Below, piece after piece: positions 7,830 to 15,774 of a stretch of DNA of 64,000 nt (position 1 is the stretch's first letter; each line of letters starts with the position of its first letter). The stretch comes from Marinomonas foliarum. GTDB taxonomy: Bacteria > Pseudomonadota > Gammaproteobacteria > Pseudomonadales > Marinomonadaceae. The stretch lies in contig NZ_QPJQ01000002.1 in NCBI RefSeq assembly GCF_003337275.1, positions 124,001-188,000 on the forward strand, given 5' to 3'. The translations under genes were made by a program, and so were the position numbers. The notes under the pieces are model-generated. The model did no database searches, had not been told where the DNA came from, and worked only from the letters and a program-made list of their open reading frames with translations.

Positions 7830-7848
7830 AAATTGGTCTTACCAATTT
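7830..7848. promoter_or_regulatory. GntR operator, perfect copy
   Basis: AAATTGGTCTTACCAATTT is a perfect palindrome of two 8-base arms with a 3-base spacer and matches the operator of the PdhR/LldR branch. It lies downstream of the putative promoter and upstream of the dehydrogenase start. Confidence 0.82.
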
Positions 7849-7914
7849 GTCTAGCATTAATGTTCAATACCTATATTTTTTAACAATAAAAAGGCTACCG
7901 CCGTGGAAGCTTCT

Positions 7915-10809
7915 ATGAACACTGACTCACTTGCTGATAAAGCCGCTCAATATCTCGATCTATATTTTGCTTTGAAAGACGCCAAAACTGGCGCGATTGA
8001 TGAGACGCGATTGATTCGTGATCCACTTCGTACCTTGGCGTATGGCACGGATGCGAGTTTTTACCGCTTGATTCCGCAATTAGTCGTGCGAGTCGATAAT
8101 GAAGCGGAAGTGCAGTTAGTGCTGAAAGAAGCCAGAAAGCGCAATTTACCAGTGACTTTTCGCGCAGCGGGTACGAGTTTGTCAGGGCAGGCAGTAACCG
8201 ATTCCATCTTGATGCAATTATCCGATAACTGGAAAGGGCATCGAGTTCACGAACATGGCCATCATATTTCACTTCAGCCAGGTATTATCGGTGCGCGAGC
8301 CAATCAGCTGCTAGCGCCCTTTCAGCGCAAAATCGGCCCAGATCCAGCGTCCATCAATGCCTGTATGATTGGCGGTATTGCAGCGAACAACGCCAGCGGG
8401 ATGTGCTGCGGTACAGCACAAAACAGCTATCATACGATTCAAAGTGCTCGTCTGATTTTCGCTGATGGTGCTTTATTGGATACCGCCGATGAAGCCAGCC
8501 GATTGGCGTTTGGTAATCGTCATGCAGACTTACTCGATACGCTTAGTCGTTTGTCTAAAAGCGTTCAAGCTAATAGCGAATTAGCAGAAAGAATTAGACA
8601 CAAATATCGTTTAAAAAACACCACAGGGTACAGTTTAAACAGCCTAACCGATTACCAAGATCCGTTTGATATCTTGCTGCATTTGATGATCGGCTCTGAA
8701 GGAACTTTGGGTTTTATCAGCGAAGTTACCTATGAAACCGTGGTTGATCATCCTATTAAAGCCGCCGCGATGATCTTCTTTGAGGATATGGAAGTCACCT
8801 GTCGAGCGGTGACGGCGTTAAAAAGCTCACCGGTTTCTGCGGTGGAGTTGATTGATCGTGCTGGCTTGTGTGCGGTGGAAGGCAAACCGGGTATGCCGGA
8901 CATTTTGTCTACTCTTGGCTCGCAAGCGGCGGGTTTATTGGTCGATGTACGGGCTGCCGATGCCGAAGAGTTAGAAGCGAATTTGGTCTTGGTGAAACAG
9001 GCGTTAAGCGGTCAAGCCACACTCAATCCAATCGAATTTACTCAAGACAAGGTTATTTACGACTCTTATTGGAAGATTCGCAAAGGCTTGTTCCCCGCTG
9101 TTGGCGCGGTTCGCTCTGTGGGTACGACAGTCATCATTGAAGACGTGGCCTTCCCCATTGAAAAACTTGCTGAAGGCGTTTTGGAGCTGCAAGGCGTGTT
9201 TCAAAAACACGGTTACAGTGAGGCAATTCTGTTCGGCCACGCTTTAGAAGGCAATTTGCATTTCGTGTTTACCCAAGGTTTTGATGATCCGAAGGAAGTG
9301 AAACGCTACGAGCAACTGATGGACGAAGTGGCGCAATTAGTGGCGGTGAAATACAAAGGCTCGTTAAAAGCGGAACACGGTACTGGCCGTAACATGGCGC
9401 CTTATGTGGAATTGGAATGGGGCAAAGAAGCTTACGACATTATGTGGCAAATCAAACGCGCGTTTGACCCGCAAAGCTTGCTCAATCCAGATGTGATCTT
9501 GTCGCACAATGCCAACTTGCATGTACAGAATCTCAAGCCTTTGCCAAAAGCCAATGACAAGGTCGATACCTGTATCGAATGCGGTTTTTGTGAATCCTCT
9601 TGTCCGTCAAAATCTATTACTTTAACGCCGCGCCAGCGGATTGTGATTTGGCGCGAAATCCAACGACTGATTGCCTCAGGTGATGACCCCGAACGTCTTG
9701 CTGAGCTGAAAAAAGATTATGATTATCAGGGTGTTGATACCTGTGCTGGCTGTGGTTTGTGTTCTATGCAGTGTCCAGTTGGCATCAATACGGGGGATTT
9801 AACCCGTGAATTACGCCATGATCGTCACCCAGACAGCAAAGTCGGTTATTGGGTTGCCGATCATTTTGAAGGCGTGACCAAAACCGCAAAAGTCGGACTC
9901 AGCCTTGCCAGCGGCGCGCGTCGTATTATTGGTGATTCAGGCATGACAGCCATCACTTCAGTGATGAATAAAGTCTCCCATGGCGCAGTGCCGAAATGGC
10001 ATAAACAAATGCCCAGTGCTGCTTCGTCTCTGAAGTCGATTGCCGTTATGCAATGTAATGAGATGCAAGCGGATAACAGGCAGAATGAAGTGATTTACTT
10101 CCCTAGCTGCGCGACTCGCGTCATGGGCGCAGGGCCGAATGCAGACGATAAACGCTCCGTTATGACGGTGATGTTCTCTGTATTGCAAAAAGCGGGCTAT
10201 AAAATCACTGTACCCAAAGGCATTGATAGCCAATGCTGTGGCATGGCGTTTCAATCTAAAGGTCAGTTCGACGCTGCGAGCCAAAAAGCTAATGATCTCA
10301 ATACGTTACTACTCGAAGCCAGCGATAATGGGCGAATCCCTATCGTCTGCGATGTGAGTCCTTGTTTACTGCGAATGCAAGAAAGCCTTGATCCTTGCTT
10401 AGAGCTGCATGAACAAGTGGGCTTTGTCTCGACTCATGTGATGCCAAATCTAACGGTGAAAGATAAGCTCGGCAAAATCGCGCTGCATGTCACTTGCAGC
10501 ACCACCCGCATGGGGCTCGCCGACAGCTTCGTGCAACTGGCTCACCAACTTGCTGACGAAGTCGTGATTCCGCCAGACATTACCTGCTGTGGCTTTGCTG
10601 GCGACAAAGGCTTCTCTACCCCCGAGCTCAACGCCAGCGCTCTCAAAACCTTAGCCAAAGCCGTAGAAGGCTGCGAAGCGGGTTACTCCAACAGCCGTAC
10701 TTGCGAGATTGGCTTATCGAAACACAGCGGCATCGAGTATCAATCAATCGTCTATCTGGTTGATCAATTGACTCAATCTGTAGGCCGGATGAGGGAGGAA
10801 CGACCGTAA
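7915..10809 (+). CDS. FAD/4Fe-4S D-lactate dehydrogenase (Dld-II type)
   Basis: Large membrane-associated dehydrogenase feeding electrons from D-lactate (or a similar 2-hydroxy acid) to the quinone pool. Order of domains: FAD-binding PCMH domain (about 45-275, with RAAGTSLSGQA and GGIAANNASGMCCG); FAD-oxidase C-terminal domain (to about 520, with GHALEGNLHF); two 4Fe-4S motifs, CIECGFCESSCP and CAGCGLCSMQCP; and two CCG heterodisulfide-reductase-like domains (CCGMAF and CCGFAGDKG). This is the layout of the Shewanella Dld-II type. A GTG at 7903 is an alternative start; I prefer the ATG at 7915 with GGAAG before it. The last nine codons and stop are formed by a REP-like palindrome (see repeat at 10779). 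Regulation by the divergent GntR protein is very likely. Confidence 0.92.
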   Translation: MNTDSLADKAAQYLDLYFALKDAKTGAIDETRLIRDPLRTLAYGTDASFYRLIPQLVVRVDNEAEVQLVLKEARKRNLPVTFRAAGTSLSGQAVTDSILMQLSDNWKGHRVHEHGHHISLQPGIIGARANQLLAPFQRKIGPDPASINACMIGGIAANNASGMCCGTAQNSYHTIQSARLIFADGALLDTADEASRLAFGNRHADLLDTLSRLSKSVQANSELAERIRHKYRLKNTTGYSLNSLTDYQDPFDILLHLMIGSEGTLGFISEVTYETVVDHPIKAAAMIFFEDMEVTCRAVTALKSSPVSAVELIDRAGLCAVEGKPGMPDILSTLGSQAAGLLVDVRAADAEELEANLVLVKQALSGQATLNPIEFTQDKVIYDSYWKIRKGLFPAVGAVRSVGTTVIIEDVAFPIEKLAEGVLELQGVFQKHGYSEAILFGHALEGNLHFVFTQGFDDPKEVKRYEQLMDEVAQLVAVKYKGSLKAEHGTGRNMAPYVELEWGKEAYDIMWQIKRAFDPQSLLNPDVILSHNANLHVQNLKPLPKANDKVDTCIECGFCESSCPSKSITLTPRQRIVIWREIQRLIASGDDPERLAELKKDYDYQGVDTCAGCGLCSMQCPVGINTGDLTRELRHDRHPDSKVGYWVADHFEGVTKTAKVGLSLASGARRIIGDSGMTAITSVMNKVSHGAVPKWHKQMPSAASSLKSIAVMQCNEMQADNRQNEVIYFPSCATRVMGAGPNADDKRSVMTVMFSVLQKAGYKITVPKGIDSQCCGMAFQSKGQFDAASQKANDLNTLLLEASDNGRIPIVCDVSPCLLRMQESLDPCLELHEQVGFVSTHVMPNLTVKDKLGKIALHVTCSTTRMGLADSFVQLAHQLADEVVIPPDITCCGFAGDKGFSTPELNASALKTLAKAVEGCEAGYSNSRTCEIGLSKHSGIEYQSIVYLVDQLTQSVGRMREERP

Positions 10810-10908
10810 TCCGGCGTTGGCTTGACCGAAGAAAAGGATTATGCCATGTGTTTTTTGATATGTGGTAATGCCGGATTACACCTCGTCCCTCGGTTCATCC
10901 GGCCTACA
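10779..10908. repeat. REP-like inverted pair overlapping the dehydrogenase 3' end
   Basis: Two inverted copies of a REP-like unit, 10779-10815 and 10870-10908. Each starts with TGTAGGCCGGATGA and ends with TAATCCGGC, and each is internally palindromic (GCCGGAT / ATCCGGC). The left copy lies inside the reading frame and supplies the last codons and the stop; the right copy is intergenic. The arrangement resembles enterobacterial BIMEs. Confidence 0.75.
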
Positions 10909-11044
10909 AAACTGTCTAGTCAAAGGCACTGAGTTACCAGATCAACATCTCGCGCACTTCATTATCCGCTAGAGGTTGATCTTGTGACTGAGCTAACTGT
11001 GATTGGCTGAGCTAACTATATATGACAAAGCAAAGCCAATAACC

Positions 11045-11851
11045 TTAAAGCATGAACGTCGAGTACAAGCCAAACCCGCAGACGATGAGGAGCGCCCAGC
11101 CGACGAATTGGAAGAAGACGGGTGTTTCAGCTTTTTGAATTCGGTTGTGGAGTTTTTGTCCGAAGACGTGACCAATCAAGGCGCAAGGTAGTAACCAAAG
11201 TTGATGGATGAGTTGTAGGTCGATGCCGGCGATGAGGAAGGACACCATTTTGATCATCACCAGAATGAACCAGAGTACAAACAAGGTATCGCGCAGTTGA
11301 TGGCGCGGTACTTTGGTGGCGAAGACGGAGACGATAAGCGGTGCGCCGATTAAGGAAGTGCCACTGACGTAGCCGCCAAGCATAAGAAAGATGGTGTCGA
11401 GGAATTTGTTGTTGGTATAAAACGGTTTATTCAGGATGTAAGACACAGCAAAGACAGCAACAATGACAAATATCACGCCAGTGACTATGTTGCCGGGTAA
11501 GGTTAATAAACCAAATACGCCGATCAGTTTCGGCACTATCATGATGCCAAGCGCTTTCTTTAAATAACCCCAAGCGATGTTACCCTGCGCTTCTTGCGGT
11601 GCTTCGCCTTGTTCTGCTGCGAGTATGGCTTGTTGTTTGGTGGCTCTTGATCCTTGCCATGCAATCCAGCTAGAAAATACCAAAAGATGAATGGAAATAA
11701 TCGGCAAAAATAACAGCGGATCGTTTTTCACTAATAAAAGAAAAGGCAACGCGAGCACCGCCCCGCCAAATCCTAAGCCACTGCGAACAAAGCCGCTCCA
11801 TATAAAAATGGCGCCAATTAAGGCGTATTGCCACCAGAATAAGTTTTCCAT
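11045..11851 (-). CDS. TauE/SafE family permease
   Basis: 268-aa inner-membrane protein with about eight hydrophobic segments in two repeats and the glycine-rich family signatures FVRSGLGFGGAVLALPFL (residues about 22-40) and GGYVSGTSLIGAPLIV. The family exports or imports sulfonates, sulfite, sulfoacetate or other small organic acids; substrate cannot be told here. Good start: AAGGATCAAC before the ATG. It is followed by the LysR gene in the same direction, 83 bases upstream, so that regulator may control it. A second, distant family member is encoded at 61945. Confidence 0.87.
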   Translation of the reverse strand: MENLFWWQYALIGAIFIWSGFVRSGLGFGGAVLALPFLLLVKNDPLLFLPIISIHLLVFSSWIAWQGSRATKQQAILAAEQGEAPQEAQGNIAWGYLKKALGIMIVPKLIGVFGLLTLPGNIVTGVIFVIVAVFAVSYILNKPFYTNNKFLDTIFLMLGGYVSGTSLIGAPLIVSVFATKVPRHQLRDTLFVLWFILVMIKMVSFLIAGIDLQLIHQLWLLPCALIGHVFGQKLHNRIQKAETPVFFQFVGWALLIVCGFGLYSTFML

Positions 11852-11934
11852 GTTGATCCTTGTTTAGAGCTGGTCTGTCGTTATTCGAGCGTTAGTGTAA
11901 CCAAATTTTCCCTTTTAGACTCTTGCTTTTGAGG

Positions 11935-12825
11935 TTAAGGGCTTGGGTGAAACCAAGTTTGTTGGTGAAGGAATTTAGTCAGTTCATCTTTTAATAGTTT
12001 GGCTCTGGCCGACAAGCTGCGTCGATAAGGCCAGACTAAAAAAATCTCTCTACTTTGACCGCGCCATTCAGGCAATACCCGAATAAGTTCACCAGTTTCA
12101 AGGGCGCCATGCACCATGCTCATGGGCATTAAGGCAATTCCAGCGCCCGCTTTCGCTAGGTTGAGTGTGATTGTCATGTCATTACTAATATGCCGGTGCT
12201 CTTTGTTTAACGGGCGCCGATCTTCTTGATTATTAATCAGTAACCAATCGGCAAACATGTTGGACGCAATGCTCGGCGCATGTTGTAAGTCTTCTATCGT
12301 TTTAGGCAGTGGGAATGCCATGTTAGGCGATGCGACTAGAATAGGCTCAATGTGACCTAATTTCTTTTGAATCAATGATGAACTTGGTTGATTCCCCGAG
12401 CGCAAGGCAATGTCGGCGCGGGTGTCTCTGATATCTTGCAGTGTGTTGCTCAGTTCGATGTTTAGTTCGATGTCTGGGTACAGTTGAACAAAACCTTGCC
12501 AAAATGAGTCTAGAGGTCCGCTGCCCAAATTTACCGGAGCAAGTACTTTCAAATCACCTTTTAGACTGTTTAGGGTTTGGTCTAGGTTGGAAATTCGCTG
12601 ATCTAACGCATCGATGAATTCCGCGCATTCGCGATAGTAGCTTTCTCCCACTGGTGTGAGTGTTAGTCCTTTTGTTGAACGATGTAGTAACTCACAGCCA
12701 AGTTTTTGCTCAAGGGCACTGATACGGCGAGATACCGTAGCGATAGTCATATCAAGATGTTGAGCGGCGGCAGTCAGACTATTTTTATTGGCAGCAGTAA
12801 TAAAAATCTTTAGATCATCAAGCAT
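11935..12825 (-). CDS. LysR family transcriptional regulator
   Basis: 296 aa. N-terminal winged helix-turn-helix (1-60: FITAANKNSLTAAAQHLDMT, then VSRRISALEQKLG) and a LysR substrate domain from about 90. Sequence type is that of the CrgA/DsdC-like LTTRs with an LVWPYRR segment near the C-terminus. Divergent from the DUF2798 gene (12977) and co-directional with the TauE/SafE gene, so either could be its target. The intergenic region has the inverted repeat GTAAAT (12837-12842) and ATTTAC (12864-12869), a possible binding site. The effector is unknown. Confidence 0.9.
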   Translation of the reverse strand: MLDDLKIFITAANKNSLTAAAQHLDMTIATVSRRISALEQKLGCELLHRSTKGLTLTPVGESYYRECAEFIDALDQRISNLDQTLNSLKGDLKVLAPVNLGSGPLDSFWQGFVQLYPDIELNIELSNTLQDIRDTRADIALRSGNQPSSSLIQKKLGHIEPILVASPNMAFPLPKTIEDLQHAPSIASNMFADWLLINNQEDRRPLNKEHRHISNDMTITLNLAKAGAGIALMPMSMVHGALETGELIRVLPEWRGQSREIFLVWPYRRSLSARAKLLKDELTKFLHQQTWFHPSP

Positions 12826-12976
12826 TTTGCATTTTCGTAAATTTGTTTTTAAAAAATCAGTATATTTACAAATATTGTTGTTTGCTAGTATGTATTCAGA
12901 GTTTGAGTCGTTTACTTACTTTTCGTCTGGGGCACTCTATTTATAGAGAAGACGGTAAGTTCATTAGGAGAGAAAC

Positions 12977-13192
12977 ATGAAACACAGAATTATTTTTGCC
13001 GTATTAATGTCGTTTACCTTGTCGTTGTTGATGTCCGCATGGATTACGTATCTGAATATTGGGTTACATCCAAATTTCGTCTCTTTCTGGATGGGAGCTT
13101 GGGTATTGGCTTGGCCTGCTGCGGGTATTATTTCTTTTATCGCAGGGCCATTCTTACATGGTTTAGCGCATAAGATTGCCGCAAAAATTTAG
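12977..13192 (+). CDS. DUF2798 small membrane protein
   Basis: 71 aa with two transmembrane helices (about 4-27 and 37-60) and the DUF2798 features: MSAWITYLNIG, the turn NFVSFWMGAW, and WPAAGIISFIAGP. Function unknown; members are often found next to a LysR-type or other one-component regulator, as here. The start has a strong ribosome site (TAGGAGAGAAAC). A terminator follows within 35 bases, so it is monocistronic. Confidence 0.85.
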   Translation: MKHRIIFAVLMSFTLSLLMSAWITYLNIGLHPNFVSFWMGAWVLAWPAAGIISFIAGPFLHGLAHKIAAKI

Positions 13193-13222
13193 CCTATTGT
13201 TACTAAACTGTATTAGAAATGA

Positions 13223-13246
13223 AAAACCCGCTGCGCAGCGGGTTTT
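13223..13246. terminator. Bidirectional terminator
   Basis: Perfect palindrome: AAAACCCGCTGC and its complement GCAGCGGGTTTT. It separates the DUF2798 gene from the convergent alanine symporter gene and can end both transcripts. Confidence 0.85.
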
Positions 13247-13280
13247 GTGTTTTTAACATCACTAACGTTGTGTTCGTCGT

Positions 13281-14687
13281 TTATTTACTGGGTTTTTCAT
13301 CCCAAACACTAAGGTCGATATCGTCACGAACTTCTGGGTAATCGTCTGAATTGAACACTGGCGTGTGGGTTTTTAATTGCGTGAAATAGTCTTTGGTTAA
13401 TTTCACTACCAAACCAGATAACATCATGATCGCAATCAGGTTAATAGTTGCCATTAGACCCATCGCTGCATCAGCCGCATTGAATACCATCGCCACACTT
13501 TCATAAGCGCCCCAAGGGATCATGCCAAGCGCCAAGATGCGTAGAATGAAAATCCCTGGTTTATTCGCCCATTTTAGGTAAGTTAGCGCATTTTCTGCAT
13601 AACTGTAGTTACCGATAATGGAAGTGAAAGCGAAGAAGAAAATCGCAATAGCAACAAAGTAATGACCTGCACTACCAATGTGAGTCGTTAGCGCCGTTTG
13701 TGTTAAGGCAATGCCTGTTTGACCGTTACCCAATGCACCAGATAATAGAATCATCAAGGCCGTTGCAGTACAAATCAGCAGTGTATCAATGAAAACACCT
13801 AATGATTGAACCATGCCTTGGGATGCTGGGTGATGAGGGTTTGGCGTAGCAACCGCTGCAATATTTGGCGCAGAACCCATACCCGCTTCGTTGGAAAACA
13901 AACCACGTTTTACACCGTTTAGCATGGCACCTAAAACGCCGCCTGCAGCTTGCTCGATACCAAATGCGCTCTTAAAGATTAACGCGAATGCCGCTGGTAC
14001 GTCAGAGATATTGGCGAAGATCACATACAAAGCTAGCAATAGATATAAAACGGCCATGAATGGCACAACGATTTCAGCAAAACGTGCGATTTTCTTGATA
14101 CCACCGAAGATAACAATTGCTGCTAGCAGCATGATCACGATGCCAGTCACACTGGTGTCGATACCAAACGCGCCTTCCATTGCGCCTGCAATCGAGTTGG
14201 CTTGCACCGCATTGAATACCAAACCAAACGCCAAGATAAGCGCAAGCGAAAATACCGCACCAGCCCAAGGTGCTTTTAAGCCTTTACTGATGTAAAACGC
14301 AGGGCCGCCACGCAATTGGCCATTTTGATCGCGCATTTTGTAGAGCTGAGCCAAGGTGCTTTCAGCGTAGGCGGTTGCCATACCGATAATTGCCACCACC
14401 CACATCCAAAAAATAGCCCCTGGGCCACCTAAATATAATGCGACAGCAACACCTGTCATGTTGCCTGTTCCTACTCGAGAAGCGAGGCTAGTACATAGTG
14501 CTTGGAAAGGAGAGATACCGCCACGATCCGATTGTGGGGCTTTAAGAACAGTTCGGATGAATTCTGGAAAACGACGGACCTGAATAAAACCTAGACGTAA
14601 AGTGAAATATACGCCTACGGCTAGTAGTCCATAGATGAGGATATACCCCCAGAAAATAGTATTTAAAAAGTCTATGATGGCTGCCAT
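13281..14687 (-). CDS. Sodium:alanine/glycine symporter (AGCS family)
   Basis: 468 aa from the ATG at 14687, preceded by AAGGGAG at good distance; a GTG three codons upstream is less likely. About eleven transmembrane helices. Family signatures: GGISPFQALCTSLASRVGTGN (short form ALCTSLASRVGTGN at about 66-79), GGPGAIFWMW, and FSNEAGMGSAPNIAA. It takes up alanine or glycine with Na+. The last 30 residues are hydrophilic and cytosolic. A Gly riboswitch is common before such genes, but none is visible in the 330-base leader. Confidence 0.93.
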   Translation of the reverse strand: MAAIIDFLNTIFWGYILIYGLLAVGVYFTLRLGFIQVRRFPEFIRTVLKAPQSDRGGISPFQALCTSLASRVGTGNMTGVAVALYLGGPGAIFWMWVVAIIGMATAYAESTLAQLYKMRDQNGQLRGGPAFYISKGLKAPWAGAVFSLALILAFGLVFNAVQANSIAGAMEGAFGIDTSVTGIVIMLLAAIVIFGGIKKIARFAEIVVPFMAVLYLLLALYVIFANISDVPAAFALIFKSAFGIEQAAGGVLGAMLNGVKRGLFSNEAGMGSAPNIAAVATPNPHHPASQGMVQSLGVFIDTLLICTATALMILLSGALGNGQTGIALTQTALTTHIGSAGHYFVAIAIFFFAFTSIIGNYSYAENALTYLKWANKPGIFILRILALGMIPWGAYESVAMVFNAADAAMGLMATINLIAIMMLSGLVVKLTKDYFTQLKTHTPVFNSDDYPEVRDDIDLSVWDEKPSK

Positions 14688-15018
14688 GTAGGGCACTCCC
14701 TTTATTCGATAGGATTATCGTTTTATTGTTCGTGGGTTGAATGTTAGGAATGCTTTTTTGGATAAAAAAGGCACCCTAAAAAACGCGCAGAAGCTTAAAA
14801 AAGTGTGCAAGGGTAGCGATTTTATGGAAAACCGCAAGAAAAAAACCACTTTCACGCACATAAAAAGTGCATAAAAGTGGTTTGGTTTTGTTAGTTTTTT
14901 GCTTTTGGAACGAGTTGTCTAAGTAGTTATGTCCTTGATTTAGCGATAAATAACTTTTTATTTTTTACTTAGCTGAAGTCCATTTTCGTGAGGTCAAAGA
15001 GTGCATGTAATAGGTGCA
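14688..15018. other. Intergenic leader with long hairpin
   Basis: 331 bases between the symporter start and the end of the FMN-protein gene. The clearest element is an inverted repeat AAACCACTTT (14843-14852) and AAAGTGGTTT (14874-14883), with a nested GCAC/GTGC, forming a stem of about 40 bases. On the minus strand no clean U-run follows. The end at 15001-15019 has a small GTGCA/TGCAC stem that could end the upstream gene. No ORF or known riboswitch seen. Confidence 0.4.
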
Positions 15019-15669
15019 CTATTGGGCGTTTGGTGTCGTAGGTTTTGGGTAATCTTTGTTCTGGATCGGATCTTGCTCAACTTCCCCCCACTGTCTTTCT
15101 AACGGCATAACGCCCGCCCACACTGGCCAGTCGTTATCGGCTGGATCATCGACAGGAGGCTCAGCTCGGAATTTGACCGAGGCTTCGTCTATTTTGATAC
15201 GTACGACGCCAGTTGCTTTGATTTCTTGCTCGTTGACGGGACGTAACGTTTCCCAGCGACCTGGGCTGACTTTATCTAGGAAAAGTTTGAGTTGACGCAC
15301 TTTTTCTTCTTTGTCTTCGACCAGCTCTGGTACGCCAAATAAGGTTACGGAACGATAATTTACTGAATGGTGAAATGCCGAGCGCGCCATTACCAAACCA
15401 TCTAGCTGCGATATATTAATGCAGACCTTTTCAGCTGCATCAATGGGACTTTTGATGTTGCGCGCCTTAGAATGCCCATGCCAATACAAATAGTCGCCGT
15501 CACGCCAATGGCACGTTGGTGTAACGAAGACTTGGCCATCTTTAGTTTGTCCTACATGGCACATTAATGCTGCATCAATAATCTCTAGAGCTAGGTCTTT
15601 GTCGTAGGACGCGCGGTTCGGCCCTCTTTTTACTTTGCTTAATACTGTTTCTGCGAGTGACTGGCTCAT
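15019..15669 (-). CDS. Pyridoxamine-5'-phosphate-oxidase-like FMN split-barrel protein
   Basis: 216 aa. Residues about 15-150 have the split-barrel pattern of the PNPOx-like/Nim family: ALMCHVGQTKDGQVFVTPTC, WHGHSKARNIK, VCINISQLDGLVMARSAFHHSVNYRSV (parts quoted). The RSVTLFG strand follows. Members bind FMN or F420 or haem; the true reaction is unknown and it is not PdxH. The start has GGGAAG upstream. Divergent from a MocR regulator of the PdxR type with 105 bases between. This pairing is common and suggests a role in vitamin B6-linked or amine metabolism controlled by that regulator. Confidence 0.83.
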   Translation of the reverse strand: MSQSLAETVLSKVKRGPNRASYDKDLALEIIDAALMCHVGQTKDGQVFVTPTCHWRDGDYLYWHGHSKARNIKSPIDAAEKVCINISQLDGLVMARSAFHHSVNYRSVTLFGVPELVEDKEEKVRQLKLFLDKVSPGRWETLRPVNEQEIKATGVVRIKIDEASVKFRAEPPVDDPADNDWPVWAGVMPLERQWGEVEQDPIQNKDYPKPTTPNAQ

Positions 15670-15683
15670 GCATTCTTCCCTTG

Positions 15684-15748
15684 AGTCTTGTTGAGGTGTT
15701 GGCTATAACAAGACTTTAGATAAAACTGGCTTTTATAAAAATAGCCAG
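15684..15748. promoter_or_regulatory. Inverted repeats between FMN protein and mocR
   Basis: Two separate inverted repeats fill the divergent promoter: AGTCTTGTT (15684-15692) with AACAAGACT (15707-15715), and CTGGCT (15726-15731) with AGCCAG (15743-15748). They are candidate binding sites for the MocR protein. Confidence 0.5.
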
Positions 15749-15774
15749 AATCAATATAAAAAAGCAGGCCAGAT

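Noticed and set aside
14688..15018. Glycine riboswitch before the Na+/alanine symporter gene
   Set aside because: The conserved core of glycine aptamers (GGAGAGACC-type and following segments) is not found on the minus strand.
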